A stretch of 64,000 nucleotides of DNA from Agrocybe praecox (GCA_964017145.1 OZ024847.1:1116001-1180000); one strand, 5' to 3'. Positions 1-11,989 are shown, counted from the stretch's first letter. Numbers and translations: made by a program. The notes: a model not told the origin generated them from the sequence alone.

Positions 1-491
1 TTACGGTACGGTACTTTAATCAAGCAAGGTGTTCGAACATCACCTTATTTTCGCTCGTTTCGCAGAGAGGAAGCAGAAAATGCCACGGAGCTCGAATCTG
101 CCACTTCGACTGCAGTTGATGTTCCTAGTTCCGCTCTTACGGTGCAAGGCAACAAAATTAACAGGAGCATCAAATCCTTCGCTGACGCGTACGTCCCGTC
201 CCAATTCATATTTTGTTGCCCACTCACAATTGTTTTGTGCGCAGTCGTCGTTCCGATATTGCGAATGAGCGTTTGCCTGAGTTCAGTGAACCCCGGCAGA
301 TGTTCCCAGCACCCAGCACACGATCAAGTCGTCTTAGCCATGACGGTATAGATATGGAAGATTTGATTAAACGGACACTGGAGGAAGAGGATGATGATAG
401 CGGCGTCGTCGAAAAGCTGGCAGAGAAAATTGCCAGAGGAAGGTCGGCGACTGGACGACCTGGTGCGCTGAAGAGGTTCGACACGACTTGA
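1..491 (+). CDS. C-terminal end of an unrecognised protein (5' truncated by window)
   Basis: Three exon pieces read in one consistent frame: 1-28, 66-188 and 245-491, joined by introns 29-65 and 189-244 (GTGTTC..CGCAG and GTACGT..GCGCAG). The residues are polar and acidic, with a Glu/Asp run (EEEDDD) and a basic end (ALKRFDTT) before TGA at 489-491. No catalytic motif or known domain is visible. This is a disordered C-terminal tail and the gene starts before the window. The following elongin-C gene is on the opposite strand, so the two converge. The product cannot be named. Confidence 0.6.
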
Positions 492-1067
492 TTGGCAGAT
501 TCACTTCTGCCACTGGAACTTAATGCATTGTATTATCATTAGGTGGTGGGCTTGGTCCTTAAAGGAAGGCTGCTGTTATATCCACCCATTCCCTTTTTTC
601 TTTTCTTCCTATTTGTGCTCCTGTTACGATACCCCATGCACACACACTATTGCTCTGCTCCCTCCCTCACTCTACCCTTCCGATGCATTGTGCACATTTG
701 GAGCATTACGTCATCGGAAGGCCGCCTCTAATTATTGGATTGTTGTAATTTCTTGTACGGCATATATACAGAACAGTCAAAATAAAACAATTTTGTACAT
801 GGACTTCCGAAAACAAGCGTGCCCCTTTTGAAGTTCCGGTGTTCAACCTGACGAAGGCTATGAAATATTTGATGAAAACCGTTTGCTACGGGAGGTCATA
901 GAAGGTCAACACATTTCCCTGAATAATATGTTTGTGACGTCGGTCTTCTGGATCTTATAAACTGATTCTATCTCATCAGGAGTTCGCCGAATCCTTGTCG
1001 AGATCAAACTTACAATCAGTAGCTTCTTGCACGAGAATCCAAGCTCTGAATACCCAAATAAATCACA
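492..1067. other. Convergent 3' intergenic stretch
   Basis: This lies between two converging genes. It is pyrimidine-rich at 575-700 and A-rich around 780, as expected of 3' untranslated sequence. A short open stretch at 980-1086 ends at a good donor-like site, but it lies antisense to the elongin-C 3' end and no partner exon was found. No gene is supported. Confidence 0.4.
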
Positions 1068-1731
1068 CTATGAATATCCACCCGAAGGTAAGCAAACAAA
1101 GCGATAAATGCTTAGAAAGCGGGGAATCAAGTACGCACTCTCTTGATAATCCGCGGCAAGTAACCTAATTAGAATGAGATTTTCAGCATCCCTCATTTTA
1201 GATAAAGTTAGTTAGACTTACAGCTCTAATACGATCTCAGGTGGAATACGTTCCAAGAACTCATTTAGGTTTACGCTGATATCGTCTTTGCCAACGTTTT
1301 CATAGTATGTCTTGAAACTCATGTATTCCACTAGTTTCTCCACTATTATTCCTCTCATAGCCATATCTCAGTTTTATTCATTCGAACGAATGACGTAGAA
1401 TAAAGGAGGCATACCTCTCTCTGATCTCGCAGATCTTGCTTAAGGCTTCAGAGTATCCACCTATAATGAATAAAGAACTTTGCGTCAGAAGATGGAAATT
1501 TCGGAAAGTGGAGTTTGATATGGAAATGACTTGCTCTCTGGATCCAGCATGTTTCGTATCGTGCCGCTCGCTTGGACTACCTTGCGTTTCACGAGGTAGG
1601 AAAACCCATCTGAACTCTGGAGTCGCACCCATTCAGAATCCGATGTTGAAGGTTGAGCAGTATCAGCTGTGCTCCTATGTATTTAGCGCGTCATTTGTGC
1701 CTGGGCGGTTTCTGTTGGAAACTACTTACAT
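1068..1731 (-). CDS. ELC1: Elongin-C (SKP1/BTB-fold adaptor)
   Basis: Five exons on the minus strand: 1731-1730, 1674-1535, 1460-1415, 1353-1222 and 1164-1068, giving 138 aa with all phases consistent. Residues 15-47 carry the family start (EWVRLQSSDGFSYLVKRK, then SGTIRNMLDPES). The centre reads CEIRERGIIVEKLVEYM and the end reads YYENVG, ERIPPEIVLELLLAADY, the classic elongin-C hallmarks. In fungi elongin C is a small adaptor that pairs with elongin A/cullin ligases. Oddities: the ATG is split AT|G by intron 1675-1729 (GTAAGT..ATAG), and the second intron (1461-1534) has a GC donor (GAGA|GCAAGT). The tail after LLAADY is longer than the usual family end, so the last 25 residues are uncertain; another intron starting at GTGCGT is possible. 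The family assignment is firm; symbol by homology. Confidence 0.85.
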
Positions 1732-3832
1732 GGTGTCTATAGTGATGTGGTGGCGAGAGTCAAAAGATGATTCAAGTTCGACGCGTCGGGGCAGACAGTG
1801 ACACGGAACCAAATAAATGGGCCATCTCGCACGTGACTTAATTAAACGCGTCGCGCTTCGTGTGGATTGGTCAGAAAAAGGAGGTATATTTCTTTTTTGA
1901 TTGCTTCTCGTTGGGATCAGATTTTATTTATCTATTTCGAAAATATTTTCCTCATGTCAAGGCGCTATAATTGAGCAGCATAAACCTAGAGCTTCTTATC
2001 CCAAGCGTTCAAAAAGTATCCAGGTTGCAACGCCGACGGAGTCGTACAGACAGGTATCTGTAACGTATGCTATTTTCTACATACACGTTTAAAGTTCACT
2101 TAGAATTAAAAGAGACTTTAAATGAGCTCCGAGAATAATGGGATCTGAATAGCCTTAGCCTTAGCGAACCAAAAAGTATGTGTCTTCAGTCAACTAGTCA
2201 CAAAGAAAAGCTTCGTGAACCAGGTAGGTATTATTCTCAGTAATCATATAGTTCACCGCGGTCATCATCCCGTAACAGCGAAGAAGATTGACTCCTTTGG
2301 ATGGCCGGTATGCTTAGCGATCTTTGCCTCATGATTGGGAAGCGGCGGCGGCGAGTTGAACTTTGCGTACACACTATAGACAAATTTGACTTTTTTACTC
2401 ATATTTTACACAGATAAAAAAATAGCGAGAGCGCAACGGCGGGACATCTTAATGAGTTAGAATGTCAACATGAGCCTTAGCGTAGCATAGCTTGTAGTGC
2501 ACGAGATACCATGTGCCAATTGGTACTGTGACCGGCGTGTCTACATAAAAGCGTAGGATGGACTTAGATACAACGTCTGTGGCGGCCAAGCATGCTAAGC
2601 ATGCTCAAACAGAAGCGTGGCGCTCGCTCGACGTCCTACCCCAATAGATAGATACTGGCAGTGAAAGTGACAGTCAAGATCATGCAAGACACTTGCTCTC
2701 AGAGAAACTTGGGGACTTAGAGCTGTAAGGTGTGCTACATGTAGCTTCCACATTTTCCACGGTTGCAGCGGCAAAATCTATCATATCCTCTGCTATTGAA
2801 GATGTGTTTACCCTGGTTCTTGTAAATTATAAAGTAATAACAAGACGCTACATTTCGGAGAAGAGAACTTGGCAAACCGGTTCCCTGTTCTCACCCTTAT
2901 TACTACTAGTTGTCCTTAGGGAGAGATGATGCTTCCTTATAAGAAAGCCCGGATTGGTAAGTTCAATGATTCTAATAAGGGAAGAAGAACTCTTTGACAA
3001 CTAAATGGAGTAGAAAGCATGATTATCCATCAAGAATATCCTTCAACAGCATTTATTTGAGCGCCAAAATAGGCCAATTGAAGTATGTATGAATCGGGAG
3101 CCATATATGGTGGAGCTCTTTCTTAGGGACAAAGATGGGTTCTGACGTGGTTGTTTCTTATACATATACATGGTCGAATCCTGACAAAAATCGGTATCAG
3201 CGGTGGGTGGAAAAGAAAAAAAAATAGGAGCCTGGGAAAAAAAGACCAAATTAGGAGGTTGTACAAGCAAACGTAAGCACGGTCAGGGACAAGCTCAATT
3301 CGGGAGCCCGGCTGAGGCTTGCGAACCATCTCTTCTCTCCTTTTTTTTCTGTTCTTTCATTTCGGAATACTGGGGCGCCCTGATCTCTGGCAGCTGAAGT
3401 AATATAAGCTATCCGCTCAAGGCAGATATAAACTGTCTATAGCTATACATCCTTTGCTAGTGCAGTGCTACGTGACTATGATATGATGCTCTCGGGATAA
3501 AATTTCATCTCTTTCAGTGCTTGTTTGCCTTCGGACAGTAAAAGGGGACAGGGAACACTACGGTCGACTGTTATGGATAAATCTTGTGCTCTCTGTGTTG
3601 TAGAAAAGATAATTGGAACCTACGTGTATATGTAACGAGCTAATGTGCCCAGAAGAGGATATCGATTGAGTTTGACATTTCTGTGGCATTTTGGCAGATT
3701 GGTTCTGTGGCAAAGTTTTATTTGTGAATCCCATCACAAGTCAACCAGATCGGTAGGCGGTCAACCGGCTGATGCTTTTTATTCCAGATATTTTATCTGC
3801 TTTTCTTTCTTTTCCTCCACCTCTTGTGTTCC
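1732..3832. other. 2.1-kb stretch without a supported gene
   Basis: This is the shared 5' region of the divergent elongin-C and O-methyltransferase genes. Open frames are short, lack coding character and do not join across plausible introns. Poly-A/T runs occur near 3210-3245 and 3340-3350. The last 400 bases before 3833 are probably the promoter and leader of the methyltransferase. Nothing else is recognised. Confidence 0.4.
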
Positions 3833-6800
3833 ATGACTATCGCCTCTCTGCGCAGTCTCCACGCTATCATAGGAGAATCTATAGACGATATCGAGCGCGT
3901 ATACGCTCTACATGGATATTCAATAACACCGGAAACGACGGACAACAGGGAACCACCAGAAAATATCTTGTCGTCCAACAATGCGCCCGAAAATCAAGAG
4001 TTTTCTGGGTCGACAGCGGCGACCTCGCATGCATATGTATCTCCCCCACCATCGCCTTCAACTGCTACTGTTTCGCCCTGCAGCCCGTTCTCACAATCAA
4101 CGCCCAAGACAAGCTCGCCACTTGATTTTCCTTCTCTAGACGCTCCTTGTGAACCGACATCGTTATCAGAGGCCCTGACGAGTGACCCAGCCGTGCTGAG
4201 TGCTATAGGTCGTATAGTAGCGGCGGCGGGTCAACTAAGCGCAACTGTTCAACTTCCTTTTCTAACTCTATGCGACGCTATCATGTCGGTGAGTCGCTTC
4301 CACGCCCTCCGATGCCAATCACATTGATGTGTCTCCTTCAAGTACCATCTACCATCTTGCATGAGGTTTCTTGAAGCGTCCCACGTCGTGGAAATTTTAC
4401 GCGAAGCTGGGCCCGGGGGACTTCACGTTAAGGAGATCTCAAAAAAGAACAGAGTCAAAGCAAGCAAACTTGGTGGGCAAGGCTTTATACTTTTAATCTG
4501 AGCCTGATTTCTCATATAATATCTGCCAGCCCACATTCTTCGATTGTTAGCGACCCACCACCTACTACGGGAATTGTCGCCGGACGTGTTCACGCTTAAT
4601 CGAATATCTTCATTGGCAGACTCAGGCAAATCTTTCGCGGATATCGAACAGTATCGGAAGGACGGAGTGTGCGTCCCTCCATGCTCTTTTGCTTCTACGT
4701 AATCCATATTTTTCACACACAGACCGGAAAAGAAGTACCAAGATACCAATGGAATTGCGGCTTTTGTAGGACTAAAGTTCGTTGATTCACTGATCATCGC
4801 CTTTCTCGTTTCCTCATTTTTCACTAGCACGGATGAAATACAAAAGGCGTCGGCGTACATGACCGAGACCTACTACCTCTCCCCCTCTAGACAAACCCGC
4901 GAAGGACAAGAGCCTACACGTGCACCTTTTTGTTTTGCTTTTGATACCATCCAAACTGGTACTGGATTTTTCGGATGGCTTGAAGGCGAGGTAGACTTGA
5001 AACATGATTCGTATGTGACGGGCAATAGGTAAGGATATCTTTGACAGAATATTGAAGTATACGAAGAGTTGATTAATCTTTGAATTTTCAGCATTGAAAC
5101 TGGTCCAGGAGCAATCCTGCCCCCAGCCCGTGGAATATCTCAAGATCCCAACAGCGTAAAAGGATCCTTTCCTCGGCCGTCTTATCAAAAGAAATCTAGG
5201 ACCTCGACGCTATATCCAGGAGACATATATTCCTCGTCCTCGACCATCAGTGGAAATGACCGTCATGCCAACTCGAATAGGTTCAGGCTAGAAAGGTTTG
5301 GAAAGGCAATGTCAGGAACTGATGGTTGGGAAGCACCTGGAGCTGCCCTGAACGGTATACATTTAATTCACCCGTTTTCTTAGAATATATGCACTTAATA
5401 CTTGTTCTTATAGGATTCGACTGGCATTCTTTGTCCCCAGGAAGTATAGTTGTCGATGTTGGAGGTGGAATCGGTTCAACCAGCATGCTTCTTGCTACCG
5501 CCTTCTCTTCTTCTACAAGTGAAGACGAGTTAGGTCTCAAATTTATTATTCAAGATCGCCCTGTAGTGTGTGAGATGGGAGAAAAGGCAAGTGCACCATT
5601 TCGTGTGCTGGAGGTGATAACTCACAATGCGCTTCTCATAGGCATGGAGAGCGAAATGTCCGGATCTTCTTCAATCCACCGTCCGCTTTCAAGGTGTGTC
5701 GTCAAGGACAAGTCATTATTCCATGTGCTGAGGTTTGATGTTGCTTTATTTATCCAGTACACGACTTCTTCACACCTCAGCCTGTACGAAATGCCGCAGT
5801 ATTTCTTCTTCGCGTGGTTTTACACGACTGGCCGGATGATTATGCTCGCAGGATTCTCTTACAGCTCCGCGACGCTGCGAAGCCTGAAACAAAGCTTTTG
5901 ATCGCAGATTTTGTCTTGCCATTGGCTTGCCTGGAAGATATGGGTACCGACAGTGGATTGGATGGCATCGAAGGCACTGAAAAGCTACCTATCCCAGCTC
6001 CTCTATTACCTAATCTCGGGAAGGCCAGTGCCAATGTTTATTGGATGGATTTGACGGTGAATTTGATTATTTTTCGTCGTCGTACTTATCGACAGAATAT
6101 TGACGATGTCCATAGATGCAAGTCATGTTCAACTCACAGGAGAGAACCTTACGAGAAATCGTCAACCTCGCAGCATCTGCTGGGTGGAAAATCATCAAAG
6201 TAACGAAGACGCCAGGCTCTTTGTTTGGATATCTGGTCGCTGTGCCAGTACCCATTCCTATTTTGGAGCGGGATACTCAAGCATCTCCGCCACTCTCTGA
6301 TGGAAATGTTGCAGGAACCGAAGTGACTGAAAAGTCAATTTACGACAAACGTTACAGAGAGGACCTCGAAGTCGGTTTGGATATGGAACGCGTTAGCTCT
6401 AGGTGTGGGACTCCGACATTTGGGTCCAACACTCGTCTTTCTTCTATGGAGGAAGCGCTAATGAGGTTCGGTGGAGGTATCGTGCGCCCAAAGTCGGTAG
6501 CACGAAGTTTCTCGGCACCCTCAAAACCTCCTCCACCAGCTCCTACGTCACTGAAACCTGCGTTGTCGCTTGCACCTTCCTCCACCATAAAGAAAAAACG
6601 GCCATCACCTCTGTCCGTCCCTCCTGTGCAGATACAATCCTCTCCATCTCCGGTGCATTCGTCTCCATCCTGGAAACCTCTTTCAAATTCTACCTCTCCT
6701 AGACGGGAACTCCTGCCTATCCTAACCCCCTCCGCTTCGCAGTCGCCAGCTCCGAAAATTATCAAAAGGCGGATGTCGCTTGCCAATCTGCGCCCAGCGC

Positions 6801-7492
6801 ATTCACAAGACGAGCCTCTGCCACCAGTACCGTCTCTTCCTTCGTCCAATTTCCGCCATCCTCCACCTTCACCATTATCCCCCTTATATCCAGCATCCCC
6901 TTCTGGTTCACGACGCCCTTCGCATCCTCAAGTACAAGTTTCTCAAGTGTCAAGTACTAACAAGCAAGCACAATCGTCCTCTCCTCATCGTATTGCCAAA
7001 ACTGGACTGGCAGGGTCCCCTATCCCCAGCATGATACCTGTTCGAGCGGCTGCTGAGCCACCCTCGCCGTCACATAATATGCTACATCCCAAATCGGCGG
7101 CTAGGATGCCTCCTTTGCGGCAGCAAGGACCGGTTATCTCCCGTAGGGCGTCCAATGCTCAACTGTCATCACAGACGATGATGGCGGCGAGAAAGCGATC
7201 TGGGACTGTTATCGGTCATTTCGGGGGACAGAGTGGAGGGGAAAGCGCGGATCCAAAACCTGTCGGGTCGAATACCAATGATGGCAGGTTTTCTGGGATC
7301 AGCGGATTGACCAAGAGTGGGACCGTTCTGCAATTCGAAGATGATAGGAAAGGATACGTTCGAGAGAGGGCGGTGTCGACGACGGCAACTCAGTCATCAT
7401 CCCCAGATACAGTGCCTGGTACTATCAGCGTACTCGCTGCTGCTGCTCGGATTAACCGGGAGGAATTTGTCCAACCCCCTTCATCTCCTTGA
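3833..7492 (+). CDS. O-methyltransferase (plant-COMT/Methyltransf_2 type) with long disordered C-terminal extension
   Basis: Transfers methyl from S-adenosylmethionine to a small-molecule hydroxyl; the substrate is unknown. Exon 1 is 3833-4288 (ATG 3833), followed by about eight more exons; the last runs from about 6116 to 7492. The family hallmarks are RLERFGKAMSGTDGWEAPGA at 5284-5343, the SAM-binding glycine loop VDVGGGIGSTS at 5451-5483, FIIQDRPVV near 5545, VVLHDWPDDYARRIL at 5816-5860 (including the catalytic-region HDWPD) and a closing SLFGYLVAVPV near 6220. After the domain the frame stays open for more than 400 residues of Ser/Pro-rich, basic, low-complexity sequence up to TGA at 7490. 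The N-terminal 150 residues are also Ser/Pro rich. A fused tail of this size suggests a scaffold, localisation or phosphorylation role, which is inference only. Lone gene, no biosynthetic cluster visible. Confidence 0.85.
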
Positions 7493-7867
7493 TCAACAAG
7501 GGATTTTCATGCTCGTCTTATTTTTCACTGCCTATATTTTCTATGTTTTTTTTTCTTTCTTTTCTCTCGGATGTGATAAACGCCGGAAGGAATGCAGTCA
7601 ACGAATAAAAATATCAGTCAATCATACCATCTGCGACGCTGCTTATTGGAGGTTATTCTCATGCTACAAACGGACGTTGTATTCCATTTAACACACTATT
7701 CTTTCTTGCTTTTGTATTCTTTCTTTCCCTCCACCGTATGCTTAGCCTGTTAACCTTTACGGTCGACAATATTTACATCAAATATCCGCTCAAAAAGAAA
7801 ATAAACCATACAGGTACTCGACGATTAGACAGTACGCTCTATCTCTATACTTAACCTATTTGCTACC
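7493..7867. other. Convergent 3' intergenic stretch
   Basis: T-rich then A-rich sequence between two genes that converge; it probably holds both 3' untranslated regions. No gene seen. Confidence 0.4.
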
Positions 7868-9137
7868 CTACTCGGTTGTAGCGGGCATATCCTGGGGCAT
7901 CACCAAATTACTAGACTCACACATACGCTGCACGCGAGACTCGTCCAGCATCTCCTGGAATAAAATTTCGTGTTTTGCAATTTCGATATCCAAGTCGTGG
8001 CGCATCTTCCCAACCTTTTCTTCCTCCTCGCGCAAGGCTGCTGCCTCAGATTCAGCTTTGGTGGCCCTTTCCTCCAAGGCAGAATTTTCAGCGCGTAGGT
8101 TGAGGACTTTCTGGGCCTGTTTCTGCACATCCTTGTTAAGGGCCAGAGACATTTGGAGAGCCTCTTTCAGAGTAAGAACACTAGCTCGTATGCTTTCTCC
8201 GAGTTGTTTTTCTCGGATGGCCGCACACCAGAGTTGTCCTACGAGCACTTTCTCCTGTTTTTCGTATCTCTCCTCGGCTTCCTTGAGTTGCATCTCGGCA
8301 TTTTGGACTCGGACGCTGATCCCAGTCCATAACAAAATGAAGGTATTACGAACGTCACCGAGGAGATATCGTTCGAGGTCCTGAAGATGACGGAGACCGA
8401 TGGAAAAATAGAAACATTCTACGAGAATAAGAAAAATAACTGCGAGAGGGGCAGTGAACAGGAATAGAATCTCGCCAATCACTGTCATTTCAGAGGGGTT
8501 TGAAATAGTAGCATGGGCGCTTGTGAGGATGATGGATGGACTAGGCGCCGGAAAGGGCTCAGTACGGGTATTGGCAGGCAGGAGCGCCACAAATATCTTG
8601 GGAGATTGTGGACTGTTATTACTATTGTTGATGGCTAAGAGTGCTTCAACAGCTGTGGAGATATCGATACAATCAACCATGATGCTCAAACGACAGGTTT
8701 CTTTCTTAGAGCCACTCACCTGATTCATGCGTCTTGAAGTCAAGTCGGTATCCGGAGTACGAATGGGTCGTTGTATGTCTGCCGTCCAGTTGACTGGGAG
8801 AGAAATACCTACTATGCAAGTCTAGCTCGCCGCCTTCGATCTTTTCTATGTGGGGTTGCTGCTCCAGGGAGTCGAAGCTAGACGTCGGAGGCATGCAGCC
8901 CTTAATGAGATCGGCTACAAATTCGACAGAGCCAGAGCCTTGTACATCCTCGAGTGCGACTACGAGCTGATTCGATTGAAAGGACGCGTCCATAGGAACC
9001 CTGACGGTGTCCTGAACTTCTTGTACGTCGTCGTCGTACTCGTAGATCTCAAACGTTTTCAATGGAGTCAGCTCTGTTGCTGCGTCCTCGATCCCAGGCG
9101 GGTAGGCGGCATCAGGTTCGTTGAAATCAGAAGTCAT
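7868..9137 (-). CDS. Membrane-anchored coiled-coil protein, function unknown
   Basis: Two exons, 9137-8720 and 8652-7868, give 400 aa. The 67-nt intron (GTGAGT..CCACAG) restores frame exactly. Residues 1-140 are acidic and probably soluble. One strong hydrophobic segment follows around residue 210 (EILFLFTAPLAVIFLILVEC). From about residue 240 to 385 the sequence is Glu/Lys/Ala/Gln rich with heptad-like spacing (for example LRAENSALEERATKAESEAA), typical of a coiled coil. It has no recognised enzymatic domain. The layout (soluble head, single TM, long coiled coil) fits a tethering or organelle-shaping role, but that is inference. It converges with the methyltransferase. Confidence 0.7.
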
Positions 9138-9515
9138 GGTGGATTAAAGAAAGAAAGAAAAACATCTGCACGAAAGAACCTTTCAAGCCTTTATAGTCGT
9201 GGAACAAAGGAAGGGAATCATTAATCAAGCCCAACAATGCACAAATAAACGAAAGCCACAAAAGCTTTCGGCTCCGCCAACCTAAAAACGATCAAGAATG
9301 CGAGTCTGCGACGCGTTGCAGTCGCGTGACTCTCAAACACCCACCTTCTGTGGCTGCGTGGAATTTTTGTTGAAGGGCAAGATCTCGGGATATGACATCG
9401 GTCTCTTATTTTCCAGAAACGTATGTTGAGAAAGTGTGGCAGAAAAGAAGAAGTTGATCAGGGTATAAAAACACGAAAAAGGTACAACTAGCGTGATCTC
9501 TATCAATATAGCAAT
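9138..9515. other. Intergenic stretch
   Basis: 5' flank of the coiled-coil gene and 3' flank of secreted-protein paralogue A. No open frame or repeat of note. Confidence 0.35.
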
Positions 9516-10463
9516 CTACAACAGACGGAGCTTGGAGATGAGGTCGGTGAAGCGTAGGAGTTTGAGGTCTCCGAGGATTGGTAAAAGGATGGCAATGATA
9601 CTGCCTAAGAGCGCAGGCACAATACGGAGAACAAGAGCGATGATTTGCACGAGGAGAGCGCTGGGGGAGTTTTCATGTGAGTAAGTGTGTTGGTTAAGGA
9701 GATGTATTTATATAAATTTTACTTACCCAATCTCAGCGATAATGGGCAGAACTTTTCCATGGAGCGCAACGTCGAGAAGACGAAGCACAAGAGCGAGGAC
9801 AGTAACGACAGCCTAGAAATGATGAACGATATGAGATAAGTGAGTGCTTTGAAAAAAAAAAACCCCCGAAAACTGACGTTGAGGAGAGTTGTCACGAGGA
9901 GGCCAACTTCCTTGAGGCCAATGGTGACTCCTTGAAGACTGAGAACGGCGTCCACTGGATTGGCGACAATGTATTGGAGGTCAGCAAGGATAGTGCTCAG
10001 GACGCCGACAATTTGCACAAGGAGTCCGACAATGATATCGACATCAGCCTTGCCAGCAGCAGAACCGGCCTCGAGTTCGGCGCCTATATTTACGATTTAT
10101 GAGCATCAATTTAAATCACAGGAAATCTGAAGAAAAATATAACTCATGAATCTTGGTAGCGATAGGGTCGAGTTTCGTAGACGCGTTCTTGAAAATCTCG
10201 GGAAGGGTAGGGCGCGTTTCTTCGCGACTAAGGATAGAGTTCCAAGACTCGGGAAGAACACTGGACCCAACCGCACGTCCAGGGACGCCGGTGGATGGCA
10301 AAGCGGGGAGACCTATGGATGGAACAACGCTTGCTCCGTTGGTGATGCTGGCAATAACATCAGCGAGGTCGGTGGGTGGTGCAATTGGCTGAGCAACGGG
10401 TGCAGCAAATGAAGTGGTAGCACAAGCCAAAGCGGAGAAAATACCAATCGAGCGGAAAAGCAT
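9516..10463 (-). CDS. Small secreted hydrophobic protein, paralogue A (frame break at exon 1/2 junction; possible pseudogene)
   Basis: Diverged member of the five-copy family also found at 11.1, 14.7, 43.7 and 48.2 kb. Exons: 10463-10144, 10083-9878, 9812-9727 and 9660-9516. A signal peptide is clear (MLFRSIGIFSALACATTSFA). The later exons keep the long hydrophobic helices and the conserved IIAEIG at the exon 3/4 boundary. Exons 2 to 4 match the paralogues in size (206, 86 and 145 nt against 203, 86 and 142-148). Exon 1, however, is 320 nt, leaving phase 2, while every paralogue leaves phase 1, and no alternative GT donor fixes this. Canonical splicing would run into a stop soon after the junction. 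It is either a pseudogene, a non-canonical intron or a sequence error. Confidence 0.55.
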
Positions 10464-10570
10464 GGTGTACAGTATAAAAGAATGACTATTTCAAAAGAGC
10501 GACTGGGGGAAGCTGGTGAAGCACGGAAAAGCGACTGGGTCGTTGAGAAAAAATGGACAGTGAGGACCTC

Positions 10571-10580
10571 ATTTAAATAC
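10571..10580 (-). promoter_or_regulatory. TATA-like box of paralogue A
   Basis: GTATTTAAAT on the minus strand, about 110 bases upstream of the ATG. The same spacing is seen in the other four family members. Confidence 0.4.
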
Positions 10581-11081
10581 CATTGCACTCTCTTGTGATA
10601 TCAGGATGCGGAAAACATCCAAAAAGCAAATATTCAAATCTCTCCAATGCAGAGAGCAATTTCACAGAGATCAGCTTCTAGCGCGTTTTTTGACAGGACT
10701 TGGAGCATGCATAACATTAGAAAACGGAGGTTATCCTTTTACCGATTGGCTCAGCTGCTCCAAGTGCGAACAGAGAAGAGCCTCAACAATATCAGCATAG
10801 CAACCAACTCTGGTGTCACAAACGCGTCCCGTTATTAGCAGGTGACTTTGGCACAGGCGGTCACATCAACTTCGAAACGAAATAAAAAGCAAGTATAGCA
10901 GGTGAGATCCCTCAGTATATAGTCCACACCAGCACTCGAGAATCACACAGTAAAAACAATGCGCGCATCAAAAAAAAGATTGATTAGGGTATAGAAATAG
11001 GACGATACGTAAAGAGGTTCGTAGAGAGAGCGACAGTGACCCTATAAGTGGGGGAAACCACTCAAATACTCTACCCTACAT

Positions 11082-11989
11082 TTAAAGGTGGAGGCAAGCG
11101 ATGAGCTTGACAAAACCGAGGAGGTGAAGGTCAGCGATGATTGGGCCGATGAGGAGGGTGATTTGAATGAGGAGTCCACCAACGAGGCTGAGGACAACAA
11201 CGATGATTTGGGCGAGGAGGACACTAAAATGTGTAAAGTTAATAAAATGTATCAGGAAGAATAGGATAATTTATCGTACCCAATCTCAGCGATGAGAGTG
11301 CCAACAACAGCGTGAACGGTGACATTGACAGCGCGGAGAACAATGGCGAGGACAGTGACAACGGTCTAAAGCCAGTGGGTCAGGTAAGAAACAGAAGGAA
11401 TTCGAACGAGGACATACAGAGAGGAGAGTGTAAACAATGAGGCCAAGCTGTTGCACAGTAATGATCTTGCCTGCGAGCGAAAGGACAAATCCGGCAGGGT
11501 TTTGGAGGATGAAGGTGAGGCTGACCAGGAGACCCTTGAGGACGAGGATAACTTCACCAAGGAGACTGACAACCAGGTTGACATCGATATCAACACCAGC
11601 CGCGACATCGACACAAGCACCTAAAGTGTTGAATAGTGGTAAGCAAGGAAGCACTGAGAATCACAAAAAAACTTACGGAGCTTCACGGCGATGTCAACCA
11701 ATTGATCGCAGGCACCCTGGAAGGCATCTGGGACAGTGGGGTGTTCAACATCACGTCGAAGAAGGTCACCGATCAAACCAATATGATCAACATCATCAAT
11801 TCGAATATCCTCAAGGACACCTGGGAATAGGGAGTTCTCGTCGCCCAAAACTCCAATCACAGAGCCGAGATTCTGGCGAGAGTCAAGTAGGCGGGGTACA
11901 AGTGAAGTATCGATGGGGCCGGCAGGAGCAGCGAAAGAGCTGACTGCACAAGCCAAGGTCGTGAAAATAGCGGCGGCACGGAAGAGCAT
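11082..11989 (-). CDS. Small secreted hydrophobic protein, paralogue B
   Basis: Exons 11989-11677, 11620-11418, 11365-11280 and 11223-11082 give 247 aa; introns are GT-AG and phases are consistent. Signal peptide MLFRAAAIFTTLACAVSSFA is followed by a variable region with a dibasic site (LLRRD) just before the conserved block VEHPTVPDAFQGACDQLVDI. The rest is almost entirely long hydrophobic stretches rich in Val, Leu and Ile with few charges, ending KLIACLHL. Three cysteines are visible (GAC, RAC, IAC). The dibasic site resembles a Kex2-type processing signal, so the mature product may start there. Function unknown. It resembles no hydrophobin (no eight-Cys pattern). An extracellular or membrane-inserting role is inferred from composition only. 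Confidence 0.8.

Noticed and set aside
980..1086. Open stretch ending at a donor-like AAGGTAAGC on the plus strand
   Set aside because: It overlaps the elongin-C 3' end and no partner exon with matching phase was found.
1436..1801. 121-codon plus-strand open frame
   Set aside because: It lies antisense to the elongin-C exons, which explain the region with consistent splicing and family motifs.
6352..6849. 165-codon minus-strand frame
   Set aside because: Shadow of the Ser/Pro-rich tail of the methyltransferase; repetitive Gly/Glu/Arg composition is the reverse of Ser/Pro codons.
7860..8384. 174-codon plus-strand frame
   Set aside because: Antisense to the coiled-coil gene, whose heptads and intron fit better.
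11437..11943. 168-codon plus-strand frame and the similar one at 15054-15320
   Set aside because: Antisense shadows of secreted paralogues B and C; they are similar to each other only because the sense genes are.
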